A stretch of 64,000 bases of DNA from Hordeum vulgare subsp. vulgare (lineage: Eukaryota > Streptophyta > Magnoliopsida > Poales > Poaceae), in the NCBI RefSeq assembly GCF_904849725.1, contig NC_058523.1, positions 205,991,689 through 206,055,688 on the forward strand, in the 5' to 3' direction. Within the stretch, counting starts at the first letter, position 1; the number at the start of each line of letters is the position of its first letter. The notes under the pieces are model-generated. The model ran no database searches. It saw only the letters and a program-made list of their open reading frames with translations, and was not told the DNA's origin. Position numbers and translations under genes: made by a program. Shown piece by piece: positions 11,801-23,820 of this stretch.

Positions 11801-12143
11801 TTTGAACCACATAGTTGCTTGACCATGTTACTGGGATCTTTGATGAATATATGTTAGGCGGGTGGATTCCCGGGTGGATGTGTAGATGACTTAATTAAAA
11901 TGATAATGGATTTGGGTATTTGATTTGGGTTGGTTGGAAGGCCTTATTTCGCAATAGCCGTCTGCGTGCGAAGAATTATGGGTAGTCGACGCCGTCGTAT
12001 CAGCCGAAGCTCTTCAGACGTCAACGATGGAGCAGCGCGCGCCCGAGTGGTCCCAAGATGCACCGCGCTTGTGATTAAGGGGTGCTAGGACCGACATCGG
12101 CTGCCCACGCATCATGTAGGAGCGCAGAGGGCAAGTGGGCCCA

Positions 12144-13594
12144 TTATACGTCTTCATTGTATCTACTTTTCCAAACTCTTTTTCCCTTGTTTTGGACTCT
12201 AATTTGCATGATTTCAATGGAACTAACCCGGACTAACGTTGTTTTCAGCAGAATTGCCATTGTGTTGTTTTTGCGCAGATATAAAAGTTCTCGGAATGAC
12301 CTGGAAATTTACGAGGATTTTTTGTGGAATATATAAAAAATACTAGCGCAAGAATCAACTGGAGGCGGGGAGCGGGGAGCGGGGAGCCCACAAGCCCAGG
12401 AGGCGCGGGCCCCTCTGGCCGCGCCTAGCAGGCTTGTGGGGCCCTCGGGGCTCCGCCGCCTCCAACTCCACCTCTATTTAGTCCCTTTCATCCAGAAAAA
12501 AATCAAGGAGAAGTGTTCATCGCGTTTTACGATACGGAGGCGCCGCCACCACCTGTTGTTCCTCTTGAGGGCAGATCTGGAGTCCATTCTAGGCTCCGGA
12601 GAGGGGAGATCGTCGCCATCGTCATCACCAACCTTCCTTCATCGCCAATTCCTTGATGCTCTTCACCGTTCGTGAGTAATATCATCGTAGGCTTACTGGA
12701 CGGTGATGGGTTGGATGAGATCTATCAGGTAATCGAGTTAGTTTTGATGGGGATTGATTCCTAGTATCCACTATGTTCTCAGATTGATGTTGCTACTACT
12801 TTGCCATGCTTAATGCTTGTCACTAGGGCCCGAGTGCCATGATTTCAGGTCTGAACCTATTATGTTCTCGTCAATATATGTGTGTTCTTGATCCTATCTT
12901 GCAAGTTGTAGTGACCTACTATGTGTTATGACCCAGCCCCCCAGAGTGACATTAGCCGGAACCACTCTCGGAGATGACCATAGTATGAGGAGTTCATGTA
13001 TTCACTAAGGGCTAATGTGTTGTTCCGGTTCTCTATTAAAAGGATGACCTTAATATCCCGTATACATTAGGACCCCGCTGCCACGGGAGGGATGGACAAT
13101 AGACGTCATGCAAGTTCTTTTCCCTAAGCACGTATGACTATATACGGTATGCATGCCTACATTACATTGACGAAAACGAGCTAGTTACATATCTCCCTAT
13201 GTTATAACTGTTCCATGATGAATGTCATCTCGCAAAATTATCCATCACCGATCCAATGCCTACGAGATTTTCCTACTGGTCCTTGCCACGTTACTTTGTC
13301 ACTACTGCTATCACTGCTGCTACTGTTACTACTACTGCTATCACTGCTGCTACAGTTACTATGTCACTACTGCTGTCACTGCTGCTACTATTACCGTTGC
13401 TACTGTTGCTATCACACCACTTTGCTACTGATACTTTGCTGTAGATACTATGTCTTTCAGGTGTGGCTGAATTGACAACTCAACTGCTAATACTCGAGAA
13501 TATTCTTTTGCTTCCCTTGTGTCGAATCAACAGATTTGGGTTGAATACTCTACCCTCGAAAACTGTTGCGATCCCCTATACTTGTGGGTTATCA
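12144..13594 (+). repeat. NB 5' LTR (1451 bp)
   Basis: Pairs with 20063-21413. It includes a pyrimidine/CTG-type minisatellite (13296-13420) near its 3' end and the terminal phrase GCGATCCCCTATACTTGTGG. Confidence 0.85.
13296..13420 (+). repeat. Degenerate CTACTGCTGTCA minisatellite in NB LTR
   Basis: Many imperfect copies of a ~12-base unit built on ctgctactg / tactgctatca. The equivalent stretch in the 3' LTR (about 21115-21230) has a different number of units, so it has changed length since insertion. The Leu/Thr/Tyr-rich frames here are artefacts. Confidence 0.75.
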
Positions 13595-13604
13595 AGAGTA
13601 TTTT

Positions 13605-13622
13605 CTCGCACCGTTGCCGGGG
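13605..13622 (+). other. NB primer binding site
   Basis: CTCGCACCGTTGCCGGGG, ten bases after the 5' LTR, differs slightly from the tRNA-Asp complement TGGCGCCGTTGCCGGGG. Confidence 0.7.
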
Positions 13623-13672
13623 GGCCTAGCTCTCTTCTCTGAGTCACTTGGGATTTATGTCTGCTGATCACT

Positions 13673-16386
13673 ATGAGGAATCCGAGAGATCCAAAAACTA
13701 AAGTCTTGCCCTCAACTACAAGGACAGGTAAGGAACTGCCATCTAGCTCTGCACTTGATTCACCTTCAGTTATGAGTAAGTTTGCGACACCACCTCCTGC
13801 TAGAAATTTTGATGTGTCGCCCGTGCTTGATGATGCTACTTCTTCTATCCATGATGCTTTCCTTGATACTACTTTGCCACTAGGTGCATTCCTTGATGCA
13901 CAAATTGCTAGAGTTGCTGCTAGATGTGATGATACTTCCGAAACTGTTGATATTATTGAAGTAGAACCTTCTATTTCGCCTGTTAGAACTAGCTCTTCGT
14001 AGATATGAATTTTATGATATACCCGAGGGTTATGTTATGGAGGGAGAGATAGCTGAGGACTTTCTTGCTTGTAAGGATAGCTATGATCTTGAGAAATTAC
14101 TGCGCAAGTGGAAAGAAAATCTTTGAACGCTAGGATGAAATATGACCCGAAGTTTGCTACTTCGCCTATCTTTGTGACCGATAAGGATTATGAATTCTCT
14201 GTCGACCCTGAGTTAATCACTTTGGTCGAATCTGATCCTTTTCATGGTTATGAGTATGAAACGGTTGTAGCACATCTTACTAAGCTGCACGATATAGCCA
14301 CCCTAGTCACGAGTGAGGAAAAGATCCGCCACTACTATATCCTTAAGCTGTTTCCTTTCTCGCTAAAGGATCATGCTAAGACTTGGTTCACATCTCTTGC
14401 TCCTGGTTGTGTGCGTAGTCCCCAGGATATGATCTACTACTTATTTGAGAAATATTTTCCTGCCCATAAAAAGCAAGCTGCCTTGCAGGAAATATATAAC
14501 TTTGCTCAAGTTGAAGAAGAGAGTCTCCCACAAGCTTGGGGGAGGCTTGTCTAGCTACTGAATGCTTTTCCTGATCACCCTCTTGAGAAGAATGAAATAC
14601 TTGATATCTTCTATAATGGACTAACCGATACTTCTAGGGACCACCTAGATAGTTGTGCTGGTTGTGTTTTCAGGGAACGAACTGTGGAACAAGCTGAGAT
14701 TTTGTTGAATAATATCTTGTGCAATGAGAATGCTTGGACTATTCCCGAACCACCTACGAAGCCAACTCCGAAGAAAAGAGGTATTCTATTCCTCAGTCCT
14801 GAAGATATGCAAGAAGCTAAGAAATCTATGAAAGAGAAAGGCATTAAATTTGAAGGTGTTAAAAATCTACCACCTATCGAAGAGATCTATGGTCTTGATA
14901 ACCCGACACAAGTAGTAGAGGTAAATTCTCTTCGTAGATTCAATGAGAGTGATATTCCTTTTGATAAACCTGCTAGCTTATGCCAAGATCAATTTGATAA
15001 CTTTGTTGCCAAACAATAGAGTTTCAATGAATATGTTAGTAGAAAATTGGAACATAATGCTCGAATGCTTAGTTATTTAAGTGCTTGTGTGGATAGAAAT
15101 TTCAATGACCTTAAGCTTTTGAGTAAACATGCCTCTATGGTCACCACTCAGGTAGAACAAGTACTTAAGGCTCAAAATGACTTGCTCAATGAGTAGAATC
15201 ACAATTCTGTCAGAGTCGTCACTAGAGGTGGTAGAATGACTCAGGAACCTTTGTATCCTAAGGGCCATCCTAAGAGAATTGAACAAGATTCTCAAGGAAT
15301 TAGCACTGATGCACCTAGTCATCCGAGGAAGAAAAAGAAAGATGATAGGAACTTGCATGCTAGCAAACCTTGTGCTGTTACACCCGAGAATCCAAACGAT
15401 GTCTCTGTTTCTGATGCCGAAACACAATCTGTTGATGAACATGAGCCTAGTGATAATATCGATAGTGATGTTCATGATGATGCTCAACCTAGCAATGATA
15501 AGGATGTGGAGATTGAACCAGTTGATCTTGATAACCCACAGCCTAAGAATAGGAGATACGATAAGAATGACTTCATTGCTAGGAAGCATGGTAAAGAAAG
15601 GGAACCATGGGTTCAAAAACCCATGCCCTTTCCTCCCAAACCATCCAAGAAAAAGGATGATCAGGATTTTGAGCGATTTGTTGAAATGATTAAACATGTC
15701 TTTCTGCAAATGAGTTTGACAGATATGCTCAAAATGTCTCCTTATGCTAAGTACATGAACGATATTGTGACTAATAACAGGAGGATACCCGAGGTGGAGA
15801 TTTCCACCATGCTCGCTAATTATACCTTCAAGGGCAGAACTCCTAGGAAACTAGGTGATCCTGGAATGCCCACTATACCTTGCTCCATTAAAGGAAACTA
15901 CGTTAGAACTGCTTTATGTGATCTTGGAGCCGGTGTTAGTGTTATGTCTCTCTCTCTTTATCGTAGACTTGAATTGGATAAGTTGACACCCACTGAAATC
16001 TCTTTGCAAATGGCCGACAAATCAACTGCTTTCCCTATCGGCATTTGCGAGGATGTGCCTCTTGTGGTTGCTAACGTTACTATCTTAACGGACTTTGTAT
16101 TCTGGATATTCCCGAGGATGATACCATGGCGGTCATCCTTGGAAGACCCTTTTTAAACACTGCAGGGGATGTTATTTATTGCAACAAAGGCAATGTCACT
16201 TTCCATGTCAATTGTAGTGAGCATACGGTGCACTTTCTGAAGAAACAATATCGAGTACATTGCATCAATGCTATTGAAAAAACTTCATCGATTCTTATTG
16301 GGAGCTTTGAATGCCCTATACCTAATGTTAAGATGAAGTATAATTTGCTTGTTGGGGATATGCACATCCCCATTGAGGTAACCTAG
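13673..16386 (+). pseudogene. NB gag-protease polyprotein, multiply broken
   Basis: Start MRNPRDPKTK at 13673. The reading breaks near 13990 and 14100 (frameshifts), meets in-frame stops near 14552, 15017 and 15194, and shifts frame again near 16100. Gag domain: DHAKTWFTSLAPG, YLFEKYFPAHKKQ, EEESLPQAWGRL. It is followed by a linker rich in Lys/Asp and a conserved MLKMSPYAKYMNDI helix. The protease-like domain has CDLGAGVSVMS at the active-site position, then ILGRPFLNTAGDVI. It ends at 16386. Same layout as NA-1 but only distantly similar in sequence. No zinc knuckle is seen. It clearly cannot give one product. Confidence 0.85.
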
Positions 16387-17188
16387 TGACTATAAAAAAT
16401 TCTCCGTTTTTACGTGATTTGAAAAAAGTTTGTCAAGGGGACTTGATCAACCTCATTGACAGATTTCTTTTGATGACCATGAGATGGATGAATCTGAGAG
16501 TCACAACCCTCTGTTCTAAACCTTTACCTTCGATTGCTTAGAAGAAAAATGATAGATTTAGCTTTAGTTTTTCCTGTTTTCTGCTTTTTTGCGTTCCATA
16601 GAAAAGTGTCCCGAAAATAAAAGTTCTTAAAATGCCCTGAAAATCAAGTATGATTTTTCTGGAATTTTTGAAAAATTCTGAGACGGAGAACTAGTTAGGG
16701 GGGGTGCACATGTGGGCCACAAGACGAGGAGGCACGGGCACCCCCCATGGCCGCGCCTACCGGGCTTGTGGGGCCCACGTGCCCCCCCTCCACTTATTCC
16801 AGCTCACTTCTCCTTCTCCTACCTCCAGAAAAATTCATTCTACAGCTCAAACCCGTGCTCTTGCTCTTCTTGCTGCAATTTTCGGTCTCCTTGTGCAAAG
16901 CCCCATTCACCAAACTGTTTTGGGGGAACTGTTCCTTGGTATGTGACTCCTCCATTGGTCCAATTAGTTTTTGCTCTATTTCCTTGTTCGTTGCATATTA
17001 TTGCTGCCTTGGTGACCCTGTTCTTGAGCTTTGCATGCTAATTTTAGTTGCTCCCAAGTGGTTTTGATGCATGATATGGCCTCTAGGCACTGGTAGGAGT
17101 AGTTTCTATGAATTTCTTTGAGCCTTGTTCACTTTTCCTTTGAGTCACTAAAAATTCCAGAAATTTTCATAGAAAGAAAAAGGAAGAG
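16387..17188 (+). other. Spacer between NB gag-protease and accessory ORF
   Basis: About 0.8 kb with no readable pol domain, where the RT and integrase of a full element would be. It contains GC-rich LTR-like phrases at 16700-16800 (gtggggcccacgtgcccccc), which resemble U3 sequence of related LTRs. The meaning of that resemblance is unclear. Confidence 0.5.
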
Positions 17189-18109
17189 ATGAGGAGGTTC
17201 CTAAGAGTCTCTTCAGGCCTTACCGCCTTCGTTGAAGATAAGTGTCTGCAATACTTCCTCCTCACTAATATTTTCGTGCAAAGCTTTAACTTCTATCCAA
17301 GGAAGAGTCCTCCTATGGTTGAGTTCAAGCTATATGATATCCCCCAGTGCATGTCACTTCAGGATTTTTGCAATGTTTGCAAATTACCTTATGTTGGGGA
17401 TATTCATGAACCTCATCCACGGGACTTGTAGGCTTTCATTGATACTATTGTTGTAGGAGAGGAGAGAGGGGTGTCTTGTGCTAGAGCTGCTAGCATACAT
17501 TTTCCCGTGCTTCGATACTTCTCATTATTCGTGGGAAAATGTTTGATTGGCCGTGGGAAAGCTGGGGCCCTTAGCTCCCCAGATCTCGCGGTTCTGCGCG
17601 AAGCCCTTTATAATGATAAAACTTATCGCTTGGGCGCTATAGTAGCTCAACGGTTGAACACAAACCGTTCTAAAGGCGTTGTTTATGGAGGTATCTATGT
17701 TACCCGTCTTGCTAGACATTTTGAGATACCTATTAGACTGCACGAGGAAGAAGAGATTCTTCTTCCTGAGAGATATCTAAATTATGATAGCATGGTTCGC
17801 CATGACTTTCTTGATAAAGATATAAATAAGAGGATAATTGATAACCTGGTATTTAGTCAGGGTACTCGTGAGACTATTACTTTTCCTGCTCCTTCTTTGT
17901 TCAATCTTCATCTAGGCAGGTACATTATTATGCCCTTGGACATCTACGCATATTGGGGAATAGCACCACCACAGGCGCCCATGCCCGAGCTACCAGTCGA
18001 GTACCAGACGCCAGTTTATCACTGGGAGCCAGAGGAGCTCACATTGCACTGGCACCCTCAATACACTCCGGAGTACCCCGGAGACGGTTATTTCCCTCCT
18101 TGGGAGTAG
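17189..18109 (+). pseudogene. Athila-type accessory ORF with one in-frame stop
   Basis: 307 codons in one frame, interrupted only by TAG at 17429-17431. The N-terminal part (FLRVSSGLTAFVEDKCLQYF ...) continues after the stop with AFIDTIVVGEERGVSCARA and a long mixed alpha/beta stretch (HFPVLRYFSLFVGKCLIGRG, YDSMVRHDFLDKD). It ends in a proline-, tyrosine- and tryptophan-rich tail (PEYPGDGYFPPWE). Position after protease and overall character suggest the ATHILA ORF-1 family (Pfam PF03078), whose role is not established. This assignment is from memory of the family, not a search. It could also be a degraded env-position ORF. Confidence 0.45.
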
Positions 18110-20047
18110 ACCAACTTAGGCCAAAAGCCTAAGCTTGGGGGAGTACGTGTTTCTCACCGACCTTATATTCATGCTTACGCTTTCACTTTGTTAGTTGGTG
18201 TTCACACCTTGCCACTGTATCATCGATGCTAGTTTATTTCTTTTTCTCGCTTTCTTCTCGTGTGTTTGTTTAGTTTGAGAAAACCCAAAAAGATTTCCCA
18301 TTCTTCTTTTGCTTGTTGGGAGCTTTCCCGTGTAAATAGTTTTCTTTTTCTTTGGGTCAAGGTAGAAGACCATGGTTACAATGTTTAGTGGCTCTCGCAT
18401 GCATATCTGTTTATCTGTCAAAGAGCCATATTACTTTGTATTCTCCTTTGTGTTTGCTTGTAGATGCCAGCGTAGTCCAATGCACGAGCACTCTTATTAT
18501 TGTTCACATCATTTGGTCGTGCAAGTGAAAGGCAATAATGATGATATATGATGAAGTGATCGAGCCTGGAAAAGCTGGTATGAACTCAATATATTTTGTT
18601 TTTGTAAATATGACTAGCTCATCGTTCCTAATTCAGCTTTGTTATGAAAGAAACATGTTTGCAATGACAACTTAGATATCATAGTTTCTGATGCCATGCT
18701 TAATTAGCTAGGAGCTTATAATTGTTTGTCTTGGATGCCAACATGAATTTTGAGATGATTATGATGTAGTATGATAGGATGGTATCCTCCTTTGAATGAT
18801 TCAAGTGGCTTGACTTGGCGCATGTTTACGCATGTAGTTAAAACAAAATCAACATAGCCTCTATGATATTCATGTTTATGGTGACTTGTGTCCTACTCAT
18901 GCTTGCACTCAATGTTGGTTAATCTCAATCCATATTGATGACTGTTTTCGCTCTCTAGTTGGTCGCTTACCAGTATTTTGCTAGACTTCACTTGTTCTAA
19001 GCGGGAATACGGCTTGTGCATCCACTTCCATACACCCAAAGTTGTTCCATATGAGTCCACCAAACCTACCTATATGCGGTATCTACCTGTCGTTCCAAGT
19101 AAATTTGCATGTGCCACTCTCTAAATCTTCAAGAAACAATCTGTTTTGCATGCCCGAACCGCTCATGTGGTGACAAGGGGCGATCTGTATCTTCCATGAT
19201 AGGCGTGTTATCCTCGATGCGTGTTTATTCACTATCATTCACGAGAAAGGGGCCGGTAATTGGAATGCCCAGTTCCATGCTCAAATCTAAAATATAATTA
19301 CAAACAAAACTCCCTCTGGATTGTTGGTGGTATGGACGGCACCCGAGTATTCGGCTAGTCGTGTAGTGTGATTGATCGGTGGTGGGGGAGTCAAAACTTT
19401 ACTTGTTTGTTTGGGAACCGCCTATAGTATGTGTAGCATGGAAGATGGTGAAAACTCTTGGTCATTGCGTTGACAATGAAAGCATGCCACCCAAAATTAT
19501 TTATCTCTTTTTTAAAAGCTTGAGCTCTGGCACCTCTGCAAATCAATGCTTCCCTCTGCGAAGGGCCTATCTATTTATGTTTCTGTTGAGTCATCCTCTT
19601 CTTATAAAAGCACCAATTAGAGAGCACCTCCGTCATTTTTATGCTTTGCTTTTAATTGTTATTGAGTATGACTATGACAGGATCTTCTTTGCAATGAATT
19701 ACAATGTTCAGTCAACCCTTGGGCTTTGAAGGTGCTCTGCATTTATGTTTTGCGGTCTCAGAAAGAGCTAGCGAGATACCACCTGTTCATATTGTGTTAT
19801 GATTGTTTTGGTTGAAGTGTTGACGTTTGAAACTCATTTTTATTGCTCGCTAGTTGATTATGCCATTTATATGAGTTCATCATGAGACCTAAATGTCATT
19901 GCTTATGTGGTTAGCTTATGATCTTGCTGAAAATCTGAATATGAGTTAGACATAATTGCAACAACAAGATCAAACAGAGTCTCTTAAAAGTTTTTCTTTT
20001 GTCTCTTTCAGTTTGTCAACTGAATTTCTTGAGGACAAGCCAGGCTT
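18110..20047 (+). other. NB 3' internal region without genes
   Basis: About 1.9 kb between the accessory ORF and the polypurine tract. No believable coding region or RNA gene is seen. It starts with a second polypurine-like motif at 18130. Long 3' untranslated stretches of this kind are common in non-autonomous grass gypsy elements. Confidence 0.6.
18130..18144 (+). other. Internal polypurine-like motif
   Basis: CTAAGCTTGGGGGAG just after the accessory ORF stop is almost identical to the terminal polypurine tract at 20048-20062 (TTAAGCTTGGGGGAG). It may be a second plus-strand priming site or chance retention. Confidence 0.5.
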
Positions 20048-20062
20048 TAAGCTTGGGGGAGT
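20048..20062 (+). other. NB polypurine tract
   Basis: TTAAGCTTGGGGGAGT lies immediately before the 3' LTR start TGATACATCTCC at 20063. Confidence 0.75.
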
Positions 20063-21413
20063 TGATACATCTCCATCGTATCTACTTTTCCAAACTCTTT
20101 TGCCCTTGTTTTGGACTCTAATTTGCATGATTTGAAAGGAACTAACCCGGACTAATGCTATTTTCCGCAGAATCGCCATGGTGTTGTTTTTGCACAGAAA
20201 TAAAAGTTCTTGGAATGACCTGGAAATTTATGAGGATTTTTTGTGGAATATATAAAATATATTGGCGCAAGAATCAACCGGAGGCGTGCAGCAAGGAGCC
20301 CACAAGCCCAGGAGGCGTAGGCCCTGGCCGCGCCTAGCAGGCTTGTGGCGCCCTCGGGGCTCCGCCGCTCCAACTCCAGCTCCGTTTAGTCCCTTTCGTG
20401 TGGAAAAAAATCAAGGAGAAAAGTTCATCGCGTTTTACGATATGGAGGCGCCACCACCACCTGTTCTTCCTCTGCAGGGCAGATCTGGAGTAATCTCATC
20501 ATAGGCTTGCTGGACGGTGATGGGTTGGATGAGATCTATCATGTAATTGAGTTAGTTTTGATGGGGATTGATCCCTAATATCCACTATGTTTTGAGATTG
20601 ATGTTGCTACTACTTTGCCATGCTTAATGCTTGTCACAAGGGCCCGAGTTCCATGATTTCAGATCTGAACCTATTATGTTCTCGTCAATATATGTGTGTT
20701 TTTTATTCTATCTTGCAAGTTGTAGTCACCTACTATGTGTTATGACCCGGCAACCCCGGAGTGACAATAGCCGGCACCACTCCCGGAGATGACCATAGTA
20801 TGAGGAGTTCATGTATTCACTAAGTGCTAATGTGTTGTTCCAGTTCGCTATTAAAAGGAGAACCTTAATATCTTGTAGTTTCCATTAGGACCCCGCTGCC
20901 ATGGGAGGGATGGACAATAGATGTCATACAAGTTCTTTTCCCTAAGCATTTATGACTATATACGGAATGCATGCCTACATTACATTGATGAACTCGAGCT
21001 AGTTACATATCTCCCCATGTTATAACTGTTGCATGATGAATGTCATCCGTCATAATTATCCATCACCGATCCAATGCCTACAAGCTTTTCCTACCGGTCC
21101 TTCCTACGTTACTTTGTCGCTACTGCTGTCACTATTGCTACTATTACCGCTACTGCTGTCACTGCTGCTACTGTTACTCTGTCGCTACTGCTGTCACTTC
21201 TGATACTATTACTGTTGCTACTGTTGCTATCACACCACTTTGCTACTGATACTTTGCTGCAGATACTAAGTCTTTCAGGTGTGGTTGAATTGACAACTGA
21301 ACTGCTAATACTCGAGAATATTCTTTTGCTTCCCCTTGTGTCGAATCAACAAATTTGGGTTGAATACTCTACCCTCAAAAACTGTTGCGATCCCCTATAC
21401 TTGTGGGTTATCA
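20063..21413 (+). repeat. NB 3' LTR (1351 bp)
   Basis: Matches the 5' LTR with substitutions and about 95 missing bases near 20493, where the 5' copy has the gagtccattctaggctccgg region. It retains the TG start that is mutated in the 5' copy and ends GTGGGTTATCA. Confidence 0.85.
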
Positions 21414-21578
21414 TCCCACAACCCCTTTGTGCTTAGGAGTTAGACCGGCGGGCTGGCCTCTCTTCTAAGCTTAGGTCGGGCTCCGACGTGTCGATATTCC
21501 GAGGACGAAAATGACCCAGAAAAGTGTGTCCGGCGAGAGTGTTATCGAGTGTGACGGGGAATATGTTGTGCACCCTGA

Positions 21579-22486
21579 TGTCAGTTGTGCTTCCCTTGCA
21601 ACGGCGCCAGAAATTGTCGTGTTGACGGCACCAGGAATCCTTCAGCTTGGGCTACGCCTTAAGGGACTTCCTGGGCAAGTATGCAAAGGATTTCCCCCGT
21701 GGCCTTGGAGCCTTGCGTTGGTGTTCCCTCGAAGCGGAAAGGGTGATGTAGCATAGCGGTGGTAAGTATTTCCCTCAGTTTGAGAACCAAGGTATCAATC
21801 CAGTGGAGGAGTATCACAAGATCCTGCACAAACACAAAAGCTTCCTCCCAACACTATGAAGGGGTTGTCAATCCCTTATAGATTGTTTGCCAAGTGAGAA
21901 CTGAAAGCAACAAAGTAACAAAGCAAAGTAAAAGCGGAGATGTAAACGATGGATGTGAATAGACCCGGGGGCCGTAGTGTTTACTAGTGGCTTCTCTCAT
22001 GAAAGCAAGTAGATGGTGGGTGAACAAATTAGTGTCGAGCAATTGATAGAACTGCGCAAAGTTGTGACGATATCTATGCAATGATTATTTCTATAGGCAT
22101 CACGTCCAAAACAAGTAGACCGATACTGTCTTCATCTACTACTATTAGTCCACACGTCAACCGCTATCCAGCCTGCCCACCGCCGCCTCCCACCTGGTGT
22201 CAGAGTGGGGGCTTGTGGGCTCCCTGGAGCCCACCTGGCTTGGCCCAAAAGCCCCTGGTCTTCTTCCGTTCGGGAAAAAATCATTTCGGGGTTTTTCTTT
22301 CGTTTGGACTCCGTTCCAAAATCAGATCTGAAAAGAGTCAAAAACACGGAAAAATAGGAACTGGCACTTGGCACTGAATTAATAAGTTAGTCCCAAAAAA
22401 GATATAAAAGGTACATAAAACAACCAAAGAAGACAAGATAACAGCATGAAACCATCCAAAATTATAGATACGTTTGAGACGTATCA
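21579..22486 (-). mobile_element. LTR plus PBS of a truncated minus-strand NA-family element
   Basis: On the minus strand the LTR starts TGATACGTCTCAAACG at 22486 and ends near 21615. The phrase TTTCTGGCGCCGTTGC follows, a tRNA-Asp-type primer binding site, with about 25 bases of internal sequence. It is therefore a 5' LTR whose internal region and 3' LTR are missing. The LTR is about 870 bp, shorter than in NA-1/NA-2 because a central block is absent (junction near 22170). It sits exactly at the junction of a duplicated segment of the outer LTR. Confidence 0.75.
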
Positions 22487-22999
22487 CACGCGATGTTTCA
22501 ACCACACAATTACTTGACCGTGTTACTGGGATCTTTGATGAATAGATGTTAGGCAGGTGGATTCCCGCATGGATGTGTCAGTGACTTAATTAAAATGATA
22601 ATGGATTTGGGTATTTGATCTGGTTTGGTCGGAAGGCCTTATTACGCACTAGTCGTCTGCGTGGGAAGAATTATGGGTACTCGACGTCGTGGTATTAGCT
22701 GAAGCTCTTCAGACGTTAGCGATGGAGCGGCGCGCGCCCGAGTGGTCCCAAGATGCATCGCGCTTGTGATTAAGGGGTGCTAGGACTGACATTGGCCGCC
22801 CACGCATCATGCAGGAGCGCAGAGGGCAAGTGGGCCAACGACCCCTTTGTACTTAGGAGTTAGACCGGCGGGCTGGCCTCTCTGCTGAGCTTAGGTGGGG
22901 CTGCGACGTGTCGATATTCTAAGGCCGGGCATGACCCAGAAAAGTGTGTCCGGCCAGAGTGTTATCGAGCGTGACGGGGAATTTGTTGTGCACCCCTAC
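22487..22999 (+). repeat. Second copy of a ~510-bp outer-LTR segment (empty NB site)
   Basis: The sequence from about 22490 (cgatgtttcaaccacacaat) matches 11798-12143 and then, without interruption at about 22840, matches 21414-21578. So it is a direct duplicate of the stretch into which NB is inserted, but without NB. Shared landmarks include gatggagc(a/g)gcgcgcgcccg and ttaggagttagaccggcggg. It diverges after gtgcaccc at 22999. Confidence 0.85.
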
Positions 23000-23820
23000 A
23001 GGGAAGAACTTATCTATTCGAATAGCCATGTCCACGATTACAGGACGACTTGGAGTTGTGCCCTGATCTTATACAACTACAACTGTTACTTAACTAGAAT
23101 TTGTTTCCCTGGGATTGCTTCCTCGCAGGGAGTCGAGGGAGGATCTCTAGCCGTGACCTTATTTTAGTATTGCTGCAACAATATGACTATTATTTGTGTT
23201 ACCTTGCTCTACTCTCGTCTATTGTTGCAAGACCCTAAAGATCGTAGTCTTCGATAGGACTAGGCCATCTCTCTCTATTGTCACATTGCTGCAGTCAGTC
23301 CACATATAAACCACCCCCCTCTTTTGATACTGTTGCATACTTAGCATAGTTCTGATATAAGTCTTGCGAGTACTTTGGATGAGTACTCACCGTTGCTTTG
23401 ATCCCCCTTTCTCCCCTTGATCCGTTGCTGCGACCAGATGTCGTAGCCCAGGAGATGGAGTTTCCTACCGATGCCTGCCACCCCGATGGTGACTTCTTCA
23501 TGGAGGCCGCTAAAGACCAAGAGTTGTTAAGAGGTTCCCAGGCAGGAGGCCTCACCTCGTTCGATCGTTGTATGTTTTGTGCTAGCCTTCACTAAGCCAC
23601 CCCGTGTTTAATGTCTGTACTCAGATATTGTTGCTTCGCTGACTAGTGTGTTTATCGAGCTTCTGTATTCTAGCCCTCGAGGCCCGTGGCTTGTAATATG
23701 AAGCTTGTATTGTTTTATTTGTGTCTAGAGTTGTGTTGTGATATCTTCCCATGAGTCCTTGAGTTTGATCGTACACATTTGCGTGTATGATTAGTGTACG
23801 ATCAAATCGAGGGCGTCACA
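23000..23820 (+). other. Terminal part of the outer 3' LTR
   Basis: No gene. It contains the characteristic block gagtactcaccgttgctttg (about 23380) and the LTR terminus. A short open frame at 23398-23595 follows LTR sequence conserved in such elements and is not supported as a protein. Confidence 0.6.

Larger units (their letters stand above)
12144..21413 (+). mobile_element. NB: Athila-like non-autonomous LTR retrotransposon
   Basis: Complete plus-strand element. The 5' LTR starts TTATACGTCTTC (the canonical TG changed to TT) and both LTRs end TTGTGGGTTATCA. Flanks GCCCA (12139-12143) and TCCCA (21414-21418) are a 5-bp target duplication with one mismatch. The empty site is visible at 22831-22850 in the duplicate copy of the surrounding LTR. 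Order: LTR, tRNA-Asp-type PBS, broken gag-protease, 0.8 kb spacer, an Athila-type accessory ORF, 1.9 kb without genes, polypurine tract, LTR. No RT, RNase H or integrase is present. Confidence 0.85.
1612..23820 (+). mobile_element. 3' LTR of the outer chromovirus, split by nested insertions
   Basis: The LTR starts TGTGACATCC at 1612 and ends GGGCGTCACA at 23820, so it has TG...CA ends. Without later insertions it consists of 1612-2288, 9694-12143, 21414-21578 and about 23000-23820, roughly 4 kb, with 22487-22999 a duplicate of part of it. The segment 23380-23820 (gagtactcaccgttgctttg ... to the end) is the U5-like end seen in grass gypsy LTRs. No 5-bp target duplication can be tested because the 5' end of the element is lost. 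The proline-rich and GC-rich stretches around 2000-2290 and 9694-10130 are LTR sequence, not genes. Confidence 0.7.

Noticed and set aside
13215..13475. Leu-rich frames suggesting a membrane protein
   Set aside because: They translate the CTACTG minisatellite of the NB LTR, open in three frames.
1612..23820. Outer LTR treated as a solo LTR with target duplication
   Set aside because: AGAGT before 1612 and AAACC after 23820 do not match, and pol end plus polypurine tract precede it, so it is a 3' LTR.
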